64,000 bases of DNA from Candidatus Mcinerneyibacterium aminivorans (GCA_008086245.1 VSIX01000139.1:21952-85951); one strand, 5' to 3'. Shown: positions 18,220 through 27,378, counted from the first letter of the stretch. Numbers and translations are program-made. Notes: generated from the letters alone by a model not told the origin.

Positions 18220-18642
18220 ATGGCTGTTATAAAGAAAGAAAAAAGAAAAGGAAAAGTAAATATTCCAACAGCTTCAATGGCCGATATAGCTTTTCTGCTA
18301 CTAATATTTTTTATGGTTACAACAGTGTTTAAAGTAGATACAGGTATCAAGCTAACACTCCCTTCTGCTAATGAAGTACAAAAGGTTAAGAGAAAAGATC
18401 TAGCTATAGTTTGGGTGAATGAAAGTGGAAAAATAGCTATAGAAGACAAATTTGTACCTATGGAATATGTTAGTAGAATAATTAGAGAGAAAAATATAGA
18501 AACTAACGGCCGTTTAGTTGTTGAAATTAAAGCCGATAAAGAAGCAAAATACGGTTATATAAATCAGCTATTTGAGCAACTTAAAAAGGCTCAGGCGGTA
18601 AGAGTTGTTCTGGGTGCAAATGTCGAAGGCAGTAGGGGGTGA
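18220..18642 (+). CDS. exbD: ExbD/TolR-family protein, second copy
   Basis: A 140-aa paralogue of the preceding gene. It keeps the membrane signature PTASMADIAFLLLIFFMVTT with the proton-carrying Asp, then a periplasmic domain with LPSANEVQKVKRKDLAIVWV. The spacing to the first copy is ten bases, with an AAGGGAG ribosome site, and tonB follows six bases downstream. The nearly identical membrane segment and divergent periplasmic part suggest that the channel function is conserved while the TonB or peptidoglycan contacts differ. Confidence 0.9.
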   Translation: MAVIKKEKRKGKVNIPTASMADIAFLLLIFFMVTTVFKVDTGIKLTLPSANEVQKVKRKDLAIVWVNESGKIAIEDKFVPMEYVSRIIREKNIETNGRLVVEIKADKEAKYGYINQLFEQLKKAQAVRVVLGANVEGSRG

Positions 18643-18648
18643 TTTGGA

Positions 18649-19269
18649 ATGGCTAGTAAACAACAAGTTACTCGCCTACAAGATATAGACCCATTATATT
18701 ATCGATGGGGCGCAATTATAACCTTTGTTTTAATACTTATTATATTTTGGTCTTTACCGGAACCTAGACCCAGACCTTATGCACCTAAAAAAGTAGAAAG
18801 AGTTCAGATGGAAGAAGTAGAGCAAACACAAATGATTGAAGAACCCACTCAGCCACAAAAGGTGCAAAAACCTAAGCAGGTTGTTGAAGCCGCTGAAGGT
18901 GAAATGGTAGAAGAGGACGAAACTATTGCTGATACCAGCTTGGATTTAGATGAAGAAGCAGTTGATAGTGATATTCCCGGTCCTGATGAATTTATACCAT
19001 ATTCAAAACCACCTAAAGTGGTTAGCAAGCCTTCACCAAGATATCCAGAGCTTGCTAGAGAAGCAGGTTTAGAGGGTAGAGTTGTTTTAAAAGTATTTGT
19101 TGACAAGCAGGGAAATGTAAAGGATGCAATACTGCTTAAAGGTGTATCTGAAGCATTGAATGAAGCGGCAATGAGTGCAGCTTATAAGGCCAAATTTAAA
19201 CCAGCAGAAAATAATGGCCAGCCTGTTGGCGTATGGATTGCTTTTTACTATACATTCAAACTACATTAA
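18649..19269 (+). CDS. tonB: TonB energy-transducing protein
   Basis: TonB spans the periplasm and pulls on TonB-dependent outer-membrane receptors. The 206-aa protein has a short cytoplasmic N-terminus (about 20 aa), a membrane helix (WGAIITFVLILIIFWSL), a Pro/Glu-rich spacer (PEPRPRPYAPKKVERVQ and later) and a C-terminal TonB domain. That domain shows KPSPRYPELAREAGLEGRVV and AAYKAKFKPAENNGQPVGVW, close to the Bacteroidetes-type consensus. It is the last gene of the operon and is followed by a terminator. No TonB-dependent receptor is encoded in this window. Confidence 0.93.
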   Translation: MASKQQVTRLQDIDPLYYRWGAIITFVLILIIFWSLPEPRPRPYAPKKVERVQMEEVEQTQMIEEPTQPQKVQKPKQVVEAAEGEMVEEDETIADTSLDLDEEAVDSDIPGPDEFIPYSKPPKVVSKPSPRYPELAREAGLEGRVVLKVFVDKQGNVKDAILLKGVSEALNEAAMSAAYKAKFKPAENNGQPVGVWIAFYYTFKLH

Positions 19270-19318
19270 TGGGATAATTAGTATTAGTGTAGGATGATTA
19301 TAAATAAATTATATTTTT

Positions 19319-19351
19319 AAAGCACAGGGGTTACTCTGTGCTTTTTTTTTT
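19319..19351 (+). terminator. rho-independent terminator of the exbB-tonB operon
   Basis: AGCACAG (19321-19327) pairs with CTGTGCT (19336-19342) around an eight-base loop, followed by a run of nine or more T, 50 bases after the tonB stop. Confidence 0.88.
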
Positions 19352-19379
19352 ATATTTTATATAAACATAGGAGGCGATT

Positions 19380-20567
19380 ATGGGAATTAGTAATAGGATG
19401 AGAGGAATACCGGCTTCCCCTATAAGGAAATTGACCCCTTATGCCAATGAAGCCAAAAAAAGAGGTATAAAAGTTTATCATATTAATATTGGACAACCTG
19501 ATATAAAAACTCCTCCGGATGCTCTGAAAAAAGTCAAAAATTTCAATAAGGAAGTGTTAAAATATTCTCAGTCAGATGGAATATTTGATCTAAAAAAATC
19601 AATGACAGACTATTTTAATAACCTGCATTATAATATAAATCCCAAAAATATTATAGTTACAAACGGAGGCAGTGAAGCTATATATTTTTCATTTATGGTA
19701 AGTATGGATACAAAAGATGAGGTGCTAATCCCGGAACCTTATTATGCAAATTATAATGGATTTGCAAAAATGGCCGATGTAAATGTAAAACCTATAGAAA
19801 CAAATGTAGAGAATGGGTTTAAACTTCCTTCATATGAAAAGCTTGAAAGTTATATTTCCGGTAAAACCAAAGCCATATTAATGTGTTCTCCAAATAATCC
19901 CACAGGTACTGTTCATGAAAAGGGGGATTATAAAAAGATCGCTAAACTTGCCCAAAAATATGACTTAACGGTTATAGGTGATGAGGTATATAATGAATTT
20001 GTTTATGATAATGCTGAACATGTAAGTGTCATGGAATTTGAAGAGATAAAAGATAGAACAATATTAATTGATTCTGTATCTAAAAGATACTCTGCATGTG
20101 GGGCAAGGATAGGGGCATTTATAACCAAAAACAAAAATTATATAGATGCAGTAATGTCGCTGGCACAGGCGAGGTTGTGCCCACCTACTCTGGAACAGGT
20201 GCTGGCAGCTGAGTTGTATCGAACAGATAGAACTTATATTAAAAATGCAAAAAATGAATATAGAAAGAGAAGAGATATCGTTTATGAGGAACTGAATAAA
20301 ATTGATGGAATTGTTGCTCATAAACCATCTGGAGCATTTTATACGGTTGTAAAGCTTCCAATTGATGATACAGAAAAATTTGCAAAATGGCTTTTAACTG
20401 ATTTTGAAGAAAATAAAGAGACTGTAATGGTCGCTCCGGCAAGCGGGTTTTATGCTTCAGATAATAGAGGGAAAAATGAGATCAGGATTGCATACATATT
20501 AGAAGAGAAAAATATGCGAAGGAGCATTCAACTTCTTAAAAAGGCAATAGAAGTATATAATAACTAA
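19380..20567 (+). CDS. PLP-dependent class I/II aminotransferase (aspartate aminotransferase-like)
   Basis: A 395-aa fold-type I aminotransferase. Typical segments are HINIGQPDIKTP near the N-terminus, VTNGGSEAIYFSF, the PLP-contacting MCSPNNPTGTVHEKGDY and IGDEVYNEFVYD, and the Schiff-base Lys in DSVSKRYSACGARIGAF. The C-terminal Arg that binds the alpha-carboxylate lies in GKNEIRIAYILEE. The Cys-Gly-Ala-Arg after the Lys is typical of the aspartate/aromatic group, but donor and acceptor cannot be fixed from sequence. GGAGG lies just before the ATG. It is followed 23 bases later by nadE on the same strand. Confidence 0.85.
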   Translation: MGISNRMRGIPASPIRKLTPYANEAKKRGIKVYHINIGQPDIKTPPDALKKVKNFNKEVLKYSQSDGIFDLKKSMTDYFNNLHYNINPKNIIVTNGGSEAIYFSFMVSMDTKDEVLIPEPYYANYNGFAKMADVNVKPIETNVENGFKLPSYEKLESYISGKTKAILMCSPNNPTGTVHEKGDYKKIAKLAQKYDLTVIGDEVYNEFVYDNAEHVSVMEFEEIKDRTILIDSVSKRYSACGARIGAFITKNKNYIDAVMSLAQARLCPPTLEQVLAAELYRTDRTYIKNAKNEYRKRRDIVYEELNKIDGIVAHKPSGAFYTVVKLPIDDTEKFAKWLLTDFEENKETVMVAPASGFYASDNRGKNEIRIAYILEEKNMRRSIQLLKKAIEVYNN

Positions 20568-20590
20568 TTAACCTGTAAAAGAGGAAAAAT

Positions 20591-21388
20591 ATGAGATTAA
20601 ATAGTTTGAAGGAAGAAATTCCTCAGTGGATAACAAAAAAGGTTGAAAGCGCAGGACTCAGAGGTGTTATTATAGGAGCTTCCGGGGGGATAGATTCCGC
20701 AGTAACAATAAAACTGGCTAAAAAGGCTTTTCCCGGAAATATATTATGTCTAATTATGCCCTGTGGCAATACCTTAAAGGATTCAAAAGATGCCAAACTA
20801 CTATTAAAAAGAAACAATATTCCTTATAAAATTATCAATTTTGAAAATATTTTTGATAAATTTCAAGAAAATGTAGAAAAGAGAAATTATAAATCAAACC
20901 TTGAAGATGTAACTGATTATTCAAAGAAACTGGCTTTGGCCAATACAAAAGCAAGAATAAGAATGATGTTTTTGTATTATTATTCACAAATTAATAAATA
21001 TATGGTTCTGGGTACGGGAAACAGGACCGAGCTGGAAATTGGCTATTTTACTAAATATGGGGATGGAGGAGTCGATATACTTCCCCTGGCTGGATTATTT
21101 AAGCGTGAAGTAATAGAGCTTGGAAAGATTCTAAGAGTACCTTCAGAAATATTAGAAAAAACTCCTTCAGGAGGGCTGTGGAAAAATCAAACAGATGAAG
21201 ATGAAATCGGGTTAAGTTATGATGAGCTTGAATACGGTATTAGAAAATATTACAAGTTAAAGTCAGAGCCTGAGCTTGAATTAAATCATGATATAGACTA
21301 TATTATTAAAAAAACATCCGAGTTAATTAGGAAAAATAAACATAAAAAGAAAGCTCCTCCCGGATTTAAAGTGGAAAGGAATGATTAG
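20591..21388 (+). CDS. nadE: NH3-dependent NAD+ synthetase
   Basis: NadE amidates deamido-NAD+ to NAD+. The 265-aa protein lacks the glutaminase domain, so it uses ammonia directly or a separate donor. The ATP pyrophosphatase P-loop is GASGGIDSAVTIKLAKKAF. Later motifs are NTKARIRMMFLYYYSQ, the ATP/deamido-NAD site VLGTGNRTELEIGYFTKYGD, DILPLAGLFKREV and TPSGGLW. Length and motifs are normal. The ribosome site is GAGG before ATG 20591. Its stop overlaps the region in which the NfeD gene starts. Confidence 0.94.
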   Translation: MRLNSLKEEIPQWITKKVESAGLRGVIIGASGGIDSAVTIKLAKKAFPGNILCLIMPCGNTLKDSKDAKLLLKRNNIPYKIINFENIFDKFQENVEKRNYKSNLEDVTDYSKKLALANTKARIRMMFLYYYSQINKYMVLGTGNRTELEIGYFTKYGDGGVDILPLAGLFKREVIELGKILRVPSEILEKTPSGGLWKNQTDEDEIGLSYDELEYGIRKYYKLKSEPELELNHDIDYIIKKTSELIRKNKHKKKAPPGFKVERND

Positions 21389-21389
21389 G

Positions 21390-21824
21390 ATGCCTTTTTA
21401 TTACTGGTTAATTTTTGGAGTTTTATTGATAGTAGTTGAAATTTTTACTCCAGGTTTTTTTGCAGCAACACTGGGTGTGTCTGCTGTGATTACTTCAGTT
21501 GTTTCTCTAATTATCCCCAGTTATTATACCATCCAGTGGTTATTTTTTGTTGTTCTCAACATTGTAATATTTGTTTTCTTGAGGGATATATTTTTAAAAT
21601 ATTTATATGGCAGGGAAGGAAATGAAACAAATATCTCGGGTTTAGTAGGAAAAGAAGGTATTGTAAGAGAAAAAATTGATAAAGAAACCGGGTATGTGCA
21701 GATTTATGGAGATATGTGGAAAGCAAAATCTATAGATGACCATAAAATAGAAATAGGAGAAAAAATTATCGTGAAACAAATCGAAGGAAATAAGGTTTTA
21801 GTAAAAAAGAAAGATGAAAATTAG
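21390..21824 (+). CDS. NfeD-family membrane protein
   Basis: A 144-aa membrane protein with helices at about 4-24, 27-46 and 50-66 (YYWLIFGVLLIVVEIFTPGF starts the first), then a soluble OB-fold domain: GLVGKEGIVREKID, GYVQIYGDMWKAKS and VKQIEGNKVLVKK. NfeD proteins pair with SPFH/stomatin proteins in membrane microdomains, and a stomatin-like gene follows nine bases downstream, which supports the call. I prefer ATG 21390, nine bases after AAAGGA. An ATG at 21381 (inside the nadE end) would add three residues but lies directly on the ribosome site. Confidence 0.88.
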   Translation: MPFYYWLIFGVLLIVVEIFTPGFFAATLGVSAVITSVVSLIIPSYYTIQWLFFVVLNIVIFVFLRDIFLKYLYGREGNETNISGLVGKEGIVREKIDKETGYVQIYGDMWKAKSIDDHKIEIGEKIIVKQIEGNKVLVKKKDEN

Positions 21825-21832
21825 GGGGAAAA

Positions 21833-22804
21833 ATGGGATTATATGCAATAATTATTATAGCTTTTTTGGTTTTTATAGTATTAGCTAAAGGAATTGTAAT
21901 TGTAAAACAGGCAGAGGTTATGATTGTTGAAAGGATGGGTAAATATCACAGAACCCTGGATAGCGGAATTCATGTAATTGTTCCAATATTTGAAAGTGCC
22001 AGGAAGATAAACCAGAGAGAATATAGAGATGTAGAAGGACAAACTTATATGCATCAGAAAATTACACCAAGAATAGATTTAAGAGAAACCGTATATGATT
22101 TTCCAAAACAAAATGTTATTACAAAAGATAATGTTACTATCGAGATCAATGCTTTGTTGTACTTCCAAATTACTGATCCGGTAAAGGCGACATATGAAGT
22201 AAATAATTTTCCTGTAGCCATTGAAAAACTTACACAAACCACACTTAGAAATGTTATTGGTGAGCTTGATTTGGATGAAACGCTGGCAAGCCGGGATACA
22301 ATTAATCAAAAACTAAGAACTATTCTTGATGAAGCTACTGATAAGTGGGGAGTTAAAGTTAACAGAGTTGAATTGAAAGATATTAACCCACCAAAGGATA
22401 TAAAAAATGCCATGGAAAAGCAGATGAGAGCTGAAAGGGATAGAAGAGCTGCAATTCTGGAAGCTGAAGGTAAGAAAAAATCGGAAATATTAAAAGCCGA
22501 AGGTGTTAAGAAATCAAAAATTCTTGAAGCAGAAGGTATGGCTGAGGCAAGACTGAAAACTGCAAAGGCAGAAGCAAAAGCTATACAGCTTGTTAGTGAT
22601 GGGTTGGAAAAAACCGGTACTGAACCGGGAGATTATTTGATAGCTATTAAGTATATAGATGCATTTAGAGAAATAATACAGAAAAATGACAAAACTGTAT
22701 TGCTGCCTTATGAAGCCAGCGGGGTATTGGGCTCCATCGAATCAATTAAGCAGATGTTTAATTTTGATAAAGATAAAGGAATTATAAATAAAAATAAGGG
22801 ATGA
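21833..22804 (+). CDS. SPFH/band 7 (stomatin/QmcA-like) membrane protein
   Basis: A 323-aa SPFH protein. One N-terminal helix (residues about 3-22) anchors it. The band 7 domain follows with KQAEVMIVERMGKYHRTL, the DLRETVYDFPKQNVITKDNV segment and TLRNVIGELDLDETLASRD. Next is a long coiled coil with repeated LEAEGKKKSEILKAEG-type units, then a C-terminal region with YIDAFREIIQ. Such proteins assemble into large rings that scaffold membrane complexes and proteases. It forms the usual pair with the upstream NfeD gene. sufC starts seven bases after its stop, so both sets are probably cotranscribed. Confidence 0.92.
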   Translation: MGLYAIIIIAFLVFIVLAKGIVIVKQAEVMIVERMGKYHRTLDSGIHVIVPIFESARKINQREYRDVEGQTYMHQKITPRIDLRETVYDFPKQNVITKDNVTIEINALLYFQITDPVKATYEVNNFPVAIEKLTQTTLRNVIGELDLDETLASRDTINQKLRTILDEATDKWGVKVNRVELKDINPPKDIKNAMEKQMRAERDRRAAILEAEGKKKSEILKAEGVKKSKILEAEGMAEARLKTAKAEAKAIQLVSDGLEKTGTEPGDYLIAIKYIDAFREIIQKNDKTVLLPYEASGVLGSIESIKQMFNFDKDKGIINKNKG

Positions 22805-22811
22805 TTATTAA

Positions 22812-23558
22812 ATGAAAAAGAATAAACTTCAAGTAAAAAATTTACATGTTGAAATAGAAAATGAAAAGATACTGGAAGGGGTAAACCTGACAATTCCCCG
22901 GGGAGAAACTCATATACTATTTGGTCCTAATGGGTGTGGGAAAAGCACCCTATTATTAACCATAATGGGGTATCCAAAGTATAAAGTTACAAAGGGAAAA
23001 ATAATATTTAAGGGGAAAAATATTGTTAAGATGCCCCTTAATGAAAGGGCTAAACTAGGGATAGGGGTTATGTATCAACATCCCCCTGCTGTAAAAGGAG
23101 TAGCCCTAAAGAAAATGCTGAATATAATTTCGGATAATAAATTAAAAAAGAAAGATATTGATGATTTGAGTCTTGCGAATTATCTTGATAGGGATTTGAA
23201 TTTTGGTTTTTCAGGTGGAGAGATGAAAAAATCGGAAATTATTCAGCTGATTCACCAGAATCCCGAGCTTGTGCTTCTGGATGAACCTGAATCGGGAGTT
23301 GATATTGAAAATCTAAAAATAATTGGAAATAAGGCAAAGCATTTAATGGAAAAATCTCTGAATTACAAAATAAAAAATAGAACCAAAATGGGGTTAATAA
23401 TAACTCATACAGGATATATTCTTGATTATATAGAAGCAGACAAAGCTTATGTTATGGTTGATGGAAGAATTTCCTGTCATGGAAATCCTCATGAGATTTT
23501 TGATGAGATACAAACAAATGGATTTAAGGGGTGTATAGAATGTCAGAAGAGCGAGTAA
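22812..23558 (+). CDS. sufC: Fe-S cluster assembly ATPase SufC
   Basis: SufC is the ABC-type ATPase of the SUF iron-sulfur assembly scaffold. The 248-aa protein shows Walker A FGPNGCGKSTLLLTIMG, the SufC-typical GIGVMYQHPPAVKGV after the Q-loop, signature FSGGEMKKSEIIQL, and Walker B LVLLDEPESGVDIE, where ESGVD (rather than TSGLD) is a SufC hallmark. The switch His is in LIITHTG. It overlaps sufB by 19 bases. No sufS, sufU, sufE or separate sufD is present in the window, so this resembles the minimal two-gene SUF type of archaea and many anaerobes. Confidence 0.92.
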   Translation: MKKNKLQVKNLHVEIENEKILEGVNLTIPRGETHILFGPNGCGKSTLLLTIMGYPKYKVTKGKIIFKGKNIVKMPLNERAKLGIGVMYQHPPAVKGVALKKMLNIISDNKLKKKDIDDLSLANYLDRDLNFGFSGGEMKKSEIIQLIHQNPELVLLDEPESGVDIENLKIIGNKAKHLMEKSLNYKIKNRTKMGLIITHTGYILDYIEADKAYVMVDGRISCHGNPHEIFDEIQTNGFKGCIECQKSE

Positions 23559-24649
23559 ATCTTTCCAAAGAAGATAAAGAAAAAATGTTAAATGTAGGTA
23601 TTAAAACCAAAAATAAAAAAAATACAGGGTCCTATATACTTGTTGATGATGATATAGTAGAAGTTGATTTGAATCTGGAAGGTGTAGAGCTAATGCCGAT
23701 AAAAATGGCGATAGAAAAATATGATTGGGTAGAAGAATATATGTGGAAGCTGGTTGACCCGGAGAAGGATAAATACACCAAAATGGCATATGAGGATGAT
23801 GAGCCCAAAGGATATTTTATCAGGGTTAAAAAAGGTCACAAGGTTACTTTTCCCCTCCAGGCTTGTTTTTATATAAAAGCTACAAGAAAAGAGCAGGTTG
23901 TTCACAATATATTGATTGCCGAGGAAGATAGCGAGCTGCACATTATTAATGGATGTGCTTCGGGAAATTATGTAAAAGAAGGATACCATATAGGTATTAC
24001 AGAAACTTTTTTGAAAAAAGGTTCCTTTCTTTCCTACACAATGATACATGATTGGGCCCCAGGTGTAATTGTCAGACCCAGATCAGCAATTGAAGTTGGG
24101 GAAAATGCACATTATATGTCCAATTATGTTTCATTGAAAGAAGTAAAATCAACCGAAACCTCCCCTGTTGTTTATATCAATGGAAAAGACGGGAAGGCAA
24201 GATTAAATTCTATTCTATTTGCCCCTGAAAAAACCGATCTTTTTGTTGGTGGAAAAATTCAGCTTAATGCAGAAGGAGCAAGAGGAGATATTATAAGTCG
24301 AACAGTTACAAACGGTGGAGATATAACCGCTCCTGTTGAACTGGAGGCAACTGTAGAAGAGGTTAGCGGGTTTATGGAATGCAATGGTTTAATTTTGGAA
24401 AAAGAAGGAAGGATATATTCATCACCATCCTTAAATAGTAACAAACAGAATGTTGAACTTGCGCATGAAGCCTCTGTGGGAAAAATAGGAGATGAGGAGA
24501 TTGAGTACCTGATGTCGAGGGGAATAAGCGAAGAGCAGGCCCGTTCTTTAATAGTACACGGGTTCCTCGATTTGAAGATTAAAGGACTGCCAGAATTTTT
24601 GCAGAATCAGATAGATACTGCTGTAAATCAGTCTATAAAAGGTATGTAA
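23540..24649 (+). CDS. sufB: Fe-S cluster assembly scaffold SufB/SufD family protein
   Basis: A 369-aa beta-helix scaffold that binds SufC and builds Fe-S clusters. The conserved C-terminal half is clear: HDWAPGVIVRPRSAIEVGEN, LNAEGARGDIISRTVTNGG and, near the end, ELAHEASVGKIGDEEIEYLM followed by RGISEEQARSLIVHGFLD. This end is the SufC-binding part of SufB. The position of the E. coli SufB cluster Cys (upstream of HEAS) appears to be occupied by non-Cys residues here; three other Cys are present (QACFY, NGCASG, MECNG). Only one SufB/D gene exists in the locus, so it probably acts as a homodimer. ATG 23540 follows AAGGGG and overlaps sufC; a GTG at 23531 is less likely. Confidence 0.88.
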   Translation: MSEERVNLSKEDKEKMLNVGIKTKNKKNTGSYILVDDDIVEVDLNLEGVELMPIKMAIEKYDWVEEYMWKLVDPEKDKYTKMAYEDDEPKGYFIRVKKGHKVTFPLQACFYIKATRKEQVVHNILIAEEDSELHIINGCASGNYVKEGYHIGITETFLKKGSFLSYTMIHDWAPGVIVRPRSAIEVGENAHYMSNYVSLKEVKSTETSPVVYINGKDGKARLNSILFAPEKTDLFVGGKIQLNAEGARGDIISRTVTNGGDITAPVELEATVEEVSGFMECNGLILEKEGRIYSSPSLNSNKQNVELAHEASVGKIGDEEIEYLMSRGISEEQARSLIVHGFLDLKIKGLPEFLQNQIDTAVNQSIKGM

Positions 24650-24994
24650 GGTAAAATAAGCATAGCTAAATTTTTAGAATAAGATTGAAAATATAATATC
24701 TTTGAGGGATTTTTGTAAGTAAATAAATGGCAATATTCATTTTTAAAATTACTTAATTAATTTATACTATGGGAAAAAATCATGTTAGCAATTTTTAACA
24801 CACCCAGACACTACAAGGATGATAGGGGATTCCTGAATATCACTCGGTTATACCCTAGTTTTCTGGAATCTGAATTCTATTTTCTGTATATTTTTAAAAA
24901 ATATAATAAATAGAATATATATTTTTTTCTCTTTTTCGTTACATACGGGCCAGCTTGACTGAAATTTTCAATTGTATTTTCTGGTCCTGAATCT

Positions 24995-25017
24995 AGAAAT
25001 TATCGGTGATAATTTCT
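24995..25017. other. perfect 10-bp hairpin
   Basis: AGAAATTATC (24995-25004) and GATAATTTCT (25008-25017) form a perfect stem with a GGT loop, followed by TTT. It could be a weak terminator of the sufCB transcript, though it lies 345 bases past the sufB stop, or part of the adjoining repeat. Confidence 0.5.
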
Positions 25018-25020
25018 TTT

Positions 25021-25112
25021 GGCATGTATTTTCATTACTTATGTTTTATTTTTATGCAAATTCCGGCCGAAATGTAAGCGTAGTGCCGGAATCTTCTAGT
25101 AGTGCTTTTATA
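25021..25112 (+). repeat. dispersed palindromic repeat, family A, copy 1
   Basis: The copy shares TATTTTCATTACTTATG, then TTCCGGCCGAA and GCCGGAATCTTCT with other copies. Core palindrome 25060-25092: ATTCCGGC ... GCCGGAAT with a 17-base loop. Related copies lie at 28012-28112, 31581-31680 (inverted) and 63858-63950, all intergenic. Confidence 0.75.
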
Positions 25113-25209
25113 ACATTCGCAAATCGCTTAATCTTAGTCATAATTTTAATCTAAAAATTAAGATAGAAATTTTTTTAATTCGCCATTTGCTATTATCCAT
25201 TAGCAATTT

Positions 25210-25230
25210 AAAATCGTGATAGTGATTTTT
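25210..25230. repeat. short AT-rich hairpin repeat, family B, copy 1
   Basis: AAAATC GTGATAGT GATTTTT: a stem of six A/T-rich pairs around an eight-base loop. Similar elements lie at 28165-28183, 28423-28445 and 31510-31532. Confidence 0.5.
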
Positions 25231-25723
25231 AATTCGCTATTTGCAATTCTGATTTTGCAATTGAACTTTCGTGGCATAATTGATTCTGAAAAATAGCGTT
25301 ACTAATAAAATAAAACAGGGGTTGACTTATTCCTGTAATGGTGTAGTTTCTATGTGGCGAAGTAGTGTTTTGTAAAAAAATAAGGATTTTTATTTATTAA
25401 TAAGGGTTTTTAAAGTTAATATTTTGAGAATTAAAGATGTTAAGATTAGTTTTGTCGGGTTTACTTTAATACATAGAGTATTAAAGATTTAATATAAATT
25501 AGTCTTAAAACGGGGCCGGGAATTTCCAAAAATCTAAATTTTCTAAAAAATAATTCAATTAAAAATCATTATTACAATAAAAAATCATTAAAATTTTACA
25601 GATATAATCTTTACTTTTAACTTTATAATTTTAGAAAGTAAATATTATTCTATTTTAGCGGATTGTTATGTATAGTGGTAATAATGTAAATAAAACAAAA
25701 AGGAAAGAAGGATTGAATTATTT

Positions 25724-27307
25724 ATGAATAAGAAAAAATTTAAAGATTTAAATTTATCAAAAGAAATTGAAAAGGCTGTGGAGGATATGGGATTTGAAGA
25801 GGCAACTCCTATTCAAACCCAGGCTATTCCTGAGGTAATGAAGGGAAAAGATGTTATAGGACAGGCCCAAACAGGAACAGGAAAAACAGCGGCGTTTGGA
25901 ATACCTATACTTGAAATGATTGAACCTGAAAATAAAAATGTACAGGTATTAATACTCTGTCCTACCAGGGAGCTTGCTATTCAGGTATCCGAGGAGATAA
26001 GAAGATTAGCGAGATATATGAAAAGTATAACCATTTTACCGGTTTATGGAGGTCAGTCTATTAAACATCAAATTAAAACACTTAAGAAGGGAGCACAGAT
26101 TGTAATAGGAACTCCAGGGCGAACAATGGATCATATGAGAAGAAAGACATTGAAACTCGATAATTTAAATATGATTGTACTGGATGAAGCTGATGAGATG
26201 TTAAATATGGGGTTTAGAGATGATATTGAAACTATATTAAGAGGTATTAAAGGAGAAAGACAGACTGTATTTTTCTCAGCTACTATGCCCAGATCGATAC
26301 TGGCTTTACGGAAAAAATATCAAAAAAATCCCGAAATAATTAAGGTGGTTCATAAAAAGCTGACGGTTCCAAACACGGAACAGGCATATTTTAAGGTAAA
26401 TAGAAGAAAGAAGCTGGAGGCACTGACCAGAATAATCGATATTCACAGCCCCGATAGAACTCTGGTATTTTGTAATACAAGAAAAAAGGTGGATAAACTG
26501 GCTATACAGCTTCAGGCAAGAGGTTATTTTGCTGATAATATTCACGGAGGATTAAGTCAACCTCAGAGAAATAGGGTTATGAAAAAATTTAAAAATGGTA
26601 CTGTTGAAATACTTGTAGCTACGGATGTAGCAGCCAGAGGAATTGATATAAACAATATTGAGATTGTTTTTAATTATGATATACCGCAGGATGAAGAATA
26701 TTATGTACACAGAATAGGAAGAACAGGAAGAGCGGGCAAAGATGGATCTGCATTTACTTTAGTTTCTGGAAAGGAAATCTATAAATTAAAAAGTATTCAG
26801 AAATATACAAAAACAAAAATTCAGAAAAGATCGGTACCATCACCCGATGATGTAGAAGAAGTGAAAATGAATCTACTTCTTGAAAATGTTTTTAAGATGC
26901 TAAATGAAGATGATTTTTCTACTGAAAAAGAGGTTATTAATGAGATAATACAGGAAGATTATACTGCTGTTGATATTGCATCTGCATTGTTGAGACTTGC
27001 AATGGAACAGGATAAAAAAGAAGATGTTGAATCTGATGATAGCTTTAAAGAAACAGGAGCTGAGCCCGGAATGGTAAGATTCTTTATAAATGTCGGTAAA
27101 AATCAGGGAATAACTCCTGGAGATGTAGTTGGAGCTATTGCCGGAGAAACAGGTATATCGGGCGGATTGGTCGGATTAATAGATATATATGATAGATATA
27201 CTTTTGTTGAAGTACCGCGTGATCATGCCAAAAAAGTACTGATGGTTATGAATAATAACAGAATTAAAGGTAAAAATATAAGTATGGAACCTGCTAATTC
27301 AAAATAA
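25724..27307 (+). CDS. deaD: DEAD-box ATP-dependent RNA helicase (DeaD/CshA type)
   Basis: A 527-aa RNA helicase that remodels RNA, for example in ribosome assembly, mRNA decay or cold adaptation. All helicase motifs are visible: Q motif with ATPIQTQAIPEV, motif I AQTGTGKT, Ia PTRELAIQ, GG, TPGRTMDHM, motif II LDEADEM, motif III SAT, and in the second domain LVFCNTRKKVD, ATDVAARGIDI and HRIGRTGRAGK. The C-terminal 75 residues (VRFFINVGKNQGITPGDVVG to the end) form a DbpA/DeaD RNA-binding domain. It is flanked by a 1-kb upstream gap and a terminator, so it is a single-gene unit. The ribosome site (GAAGGA) is rather distant from the ATG. Confidence 0.92.
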   Translation: MNKKKFKDLNLSKEIEKAVEDMGFEEATPIQTQAIPEVMKGKDVIGQAQTGTGKTAAFGIPILEMIEPENKNVQVLILCPTRELAIQVSEEIRRLARYMKSITILPVYGGQSIKHQIKTLKKGAQIVIGTPGRTMDHMRRKTLKLDNLNMIVLDEADEMLNMGFRDDIETILRGIKGERQTVFFSATMPRSILALRKKYQKNPEIIKVVHKKLTVPNTEQAYFKVNRRKKLEALTRIIDIHSPDRTLVFCNTRKKVDKLAIQLQARGYFADNIHGGLSQPQRNRVMKKFKNGTVEILVATDVAARGIDINNIEIVFNYDIPQDEEYYVHRIGRTGRAGKDGSAFTLVSGKEIYKLKSIQKYTKTKIQKRSVPSPDDVEEVKMNLLLENVFKMLNEDDFSTEKEVINEIIQEDYTAVDIASALLRLAMEQDKKEDVESDDSFKETGAEPGMVRFFINVGKNQGITPGDVVGAIAGETGISGGLVGLIDIYDRYTFVEVPRDHAKKVLMVMNNNRIKGKNISMEPANSK

Positions 27308-27328
27308 TATCTGAATAGATATATATGA

Positions 27329-27366
27329 TTGGAGGTTATCTATTTAGTTAACCTCCAATATTTTTT
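27329..27366 (+). terminator. rho-independent terminator of the helicase gene
   Basis: TTGGAGGTTA (27329-27338) pairs perfectly with TAACCTCCAA (27349-27358) around a ten-base loop and is followed by TATTTTTT, 21 bases after the helicase stop. It also separates the convergent DUF2284 gene. Confidence 0.88.
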
Positions 27367-27378
27367 CTAAAATATTTA

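Larger units (their letters stand above)
24650..25723 (+). other. long intergenic region with hairpin repeats and no convincing gene
   Basis: This 1.07-kb gap between sufB and the DEAD-box helicase has stop codons in all frames, and its only open frame over 50 codons (24972-25154) has no ribosome site or protein-like composition. It holds a perfect 10-bp hairpin (24995-25017), a copy of the roughly 100-bp palindromic repeat (25021-25112), a short AT-rich hairpin repeat (25210-25230) and two related stretches resembling AATTCGCYATTTGC (25178-25264). The rest is AT-rich and featureless. The last 150 bases may be the 5' leader of the helicase gene. Confidence 0.6.

Noticed and set aside
24972..25154. 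60-codon open frame in the long gap
   Set aside because: No ribosome site, it crosses a repeat copy, and composition looks random.
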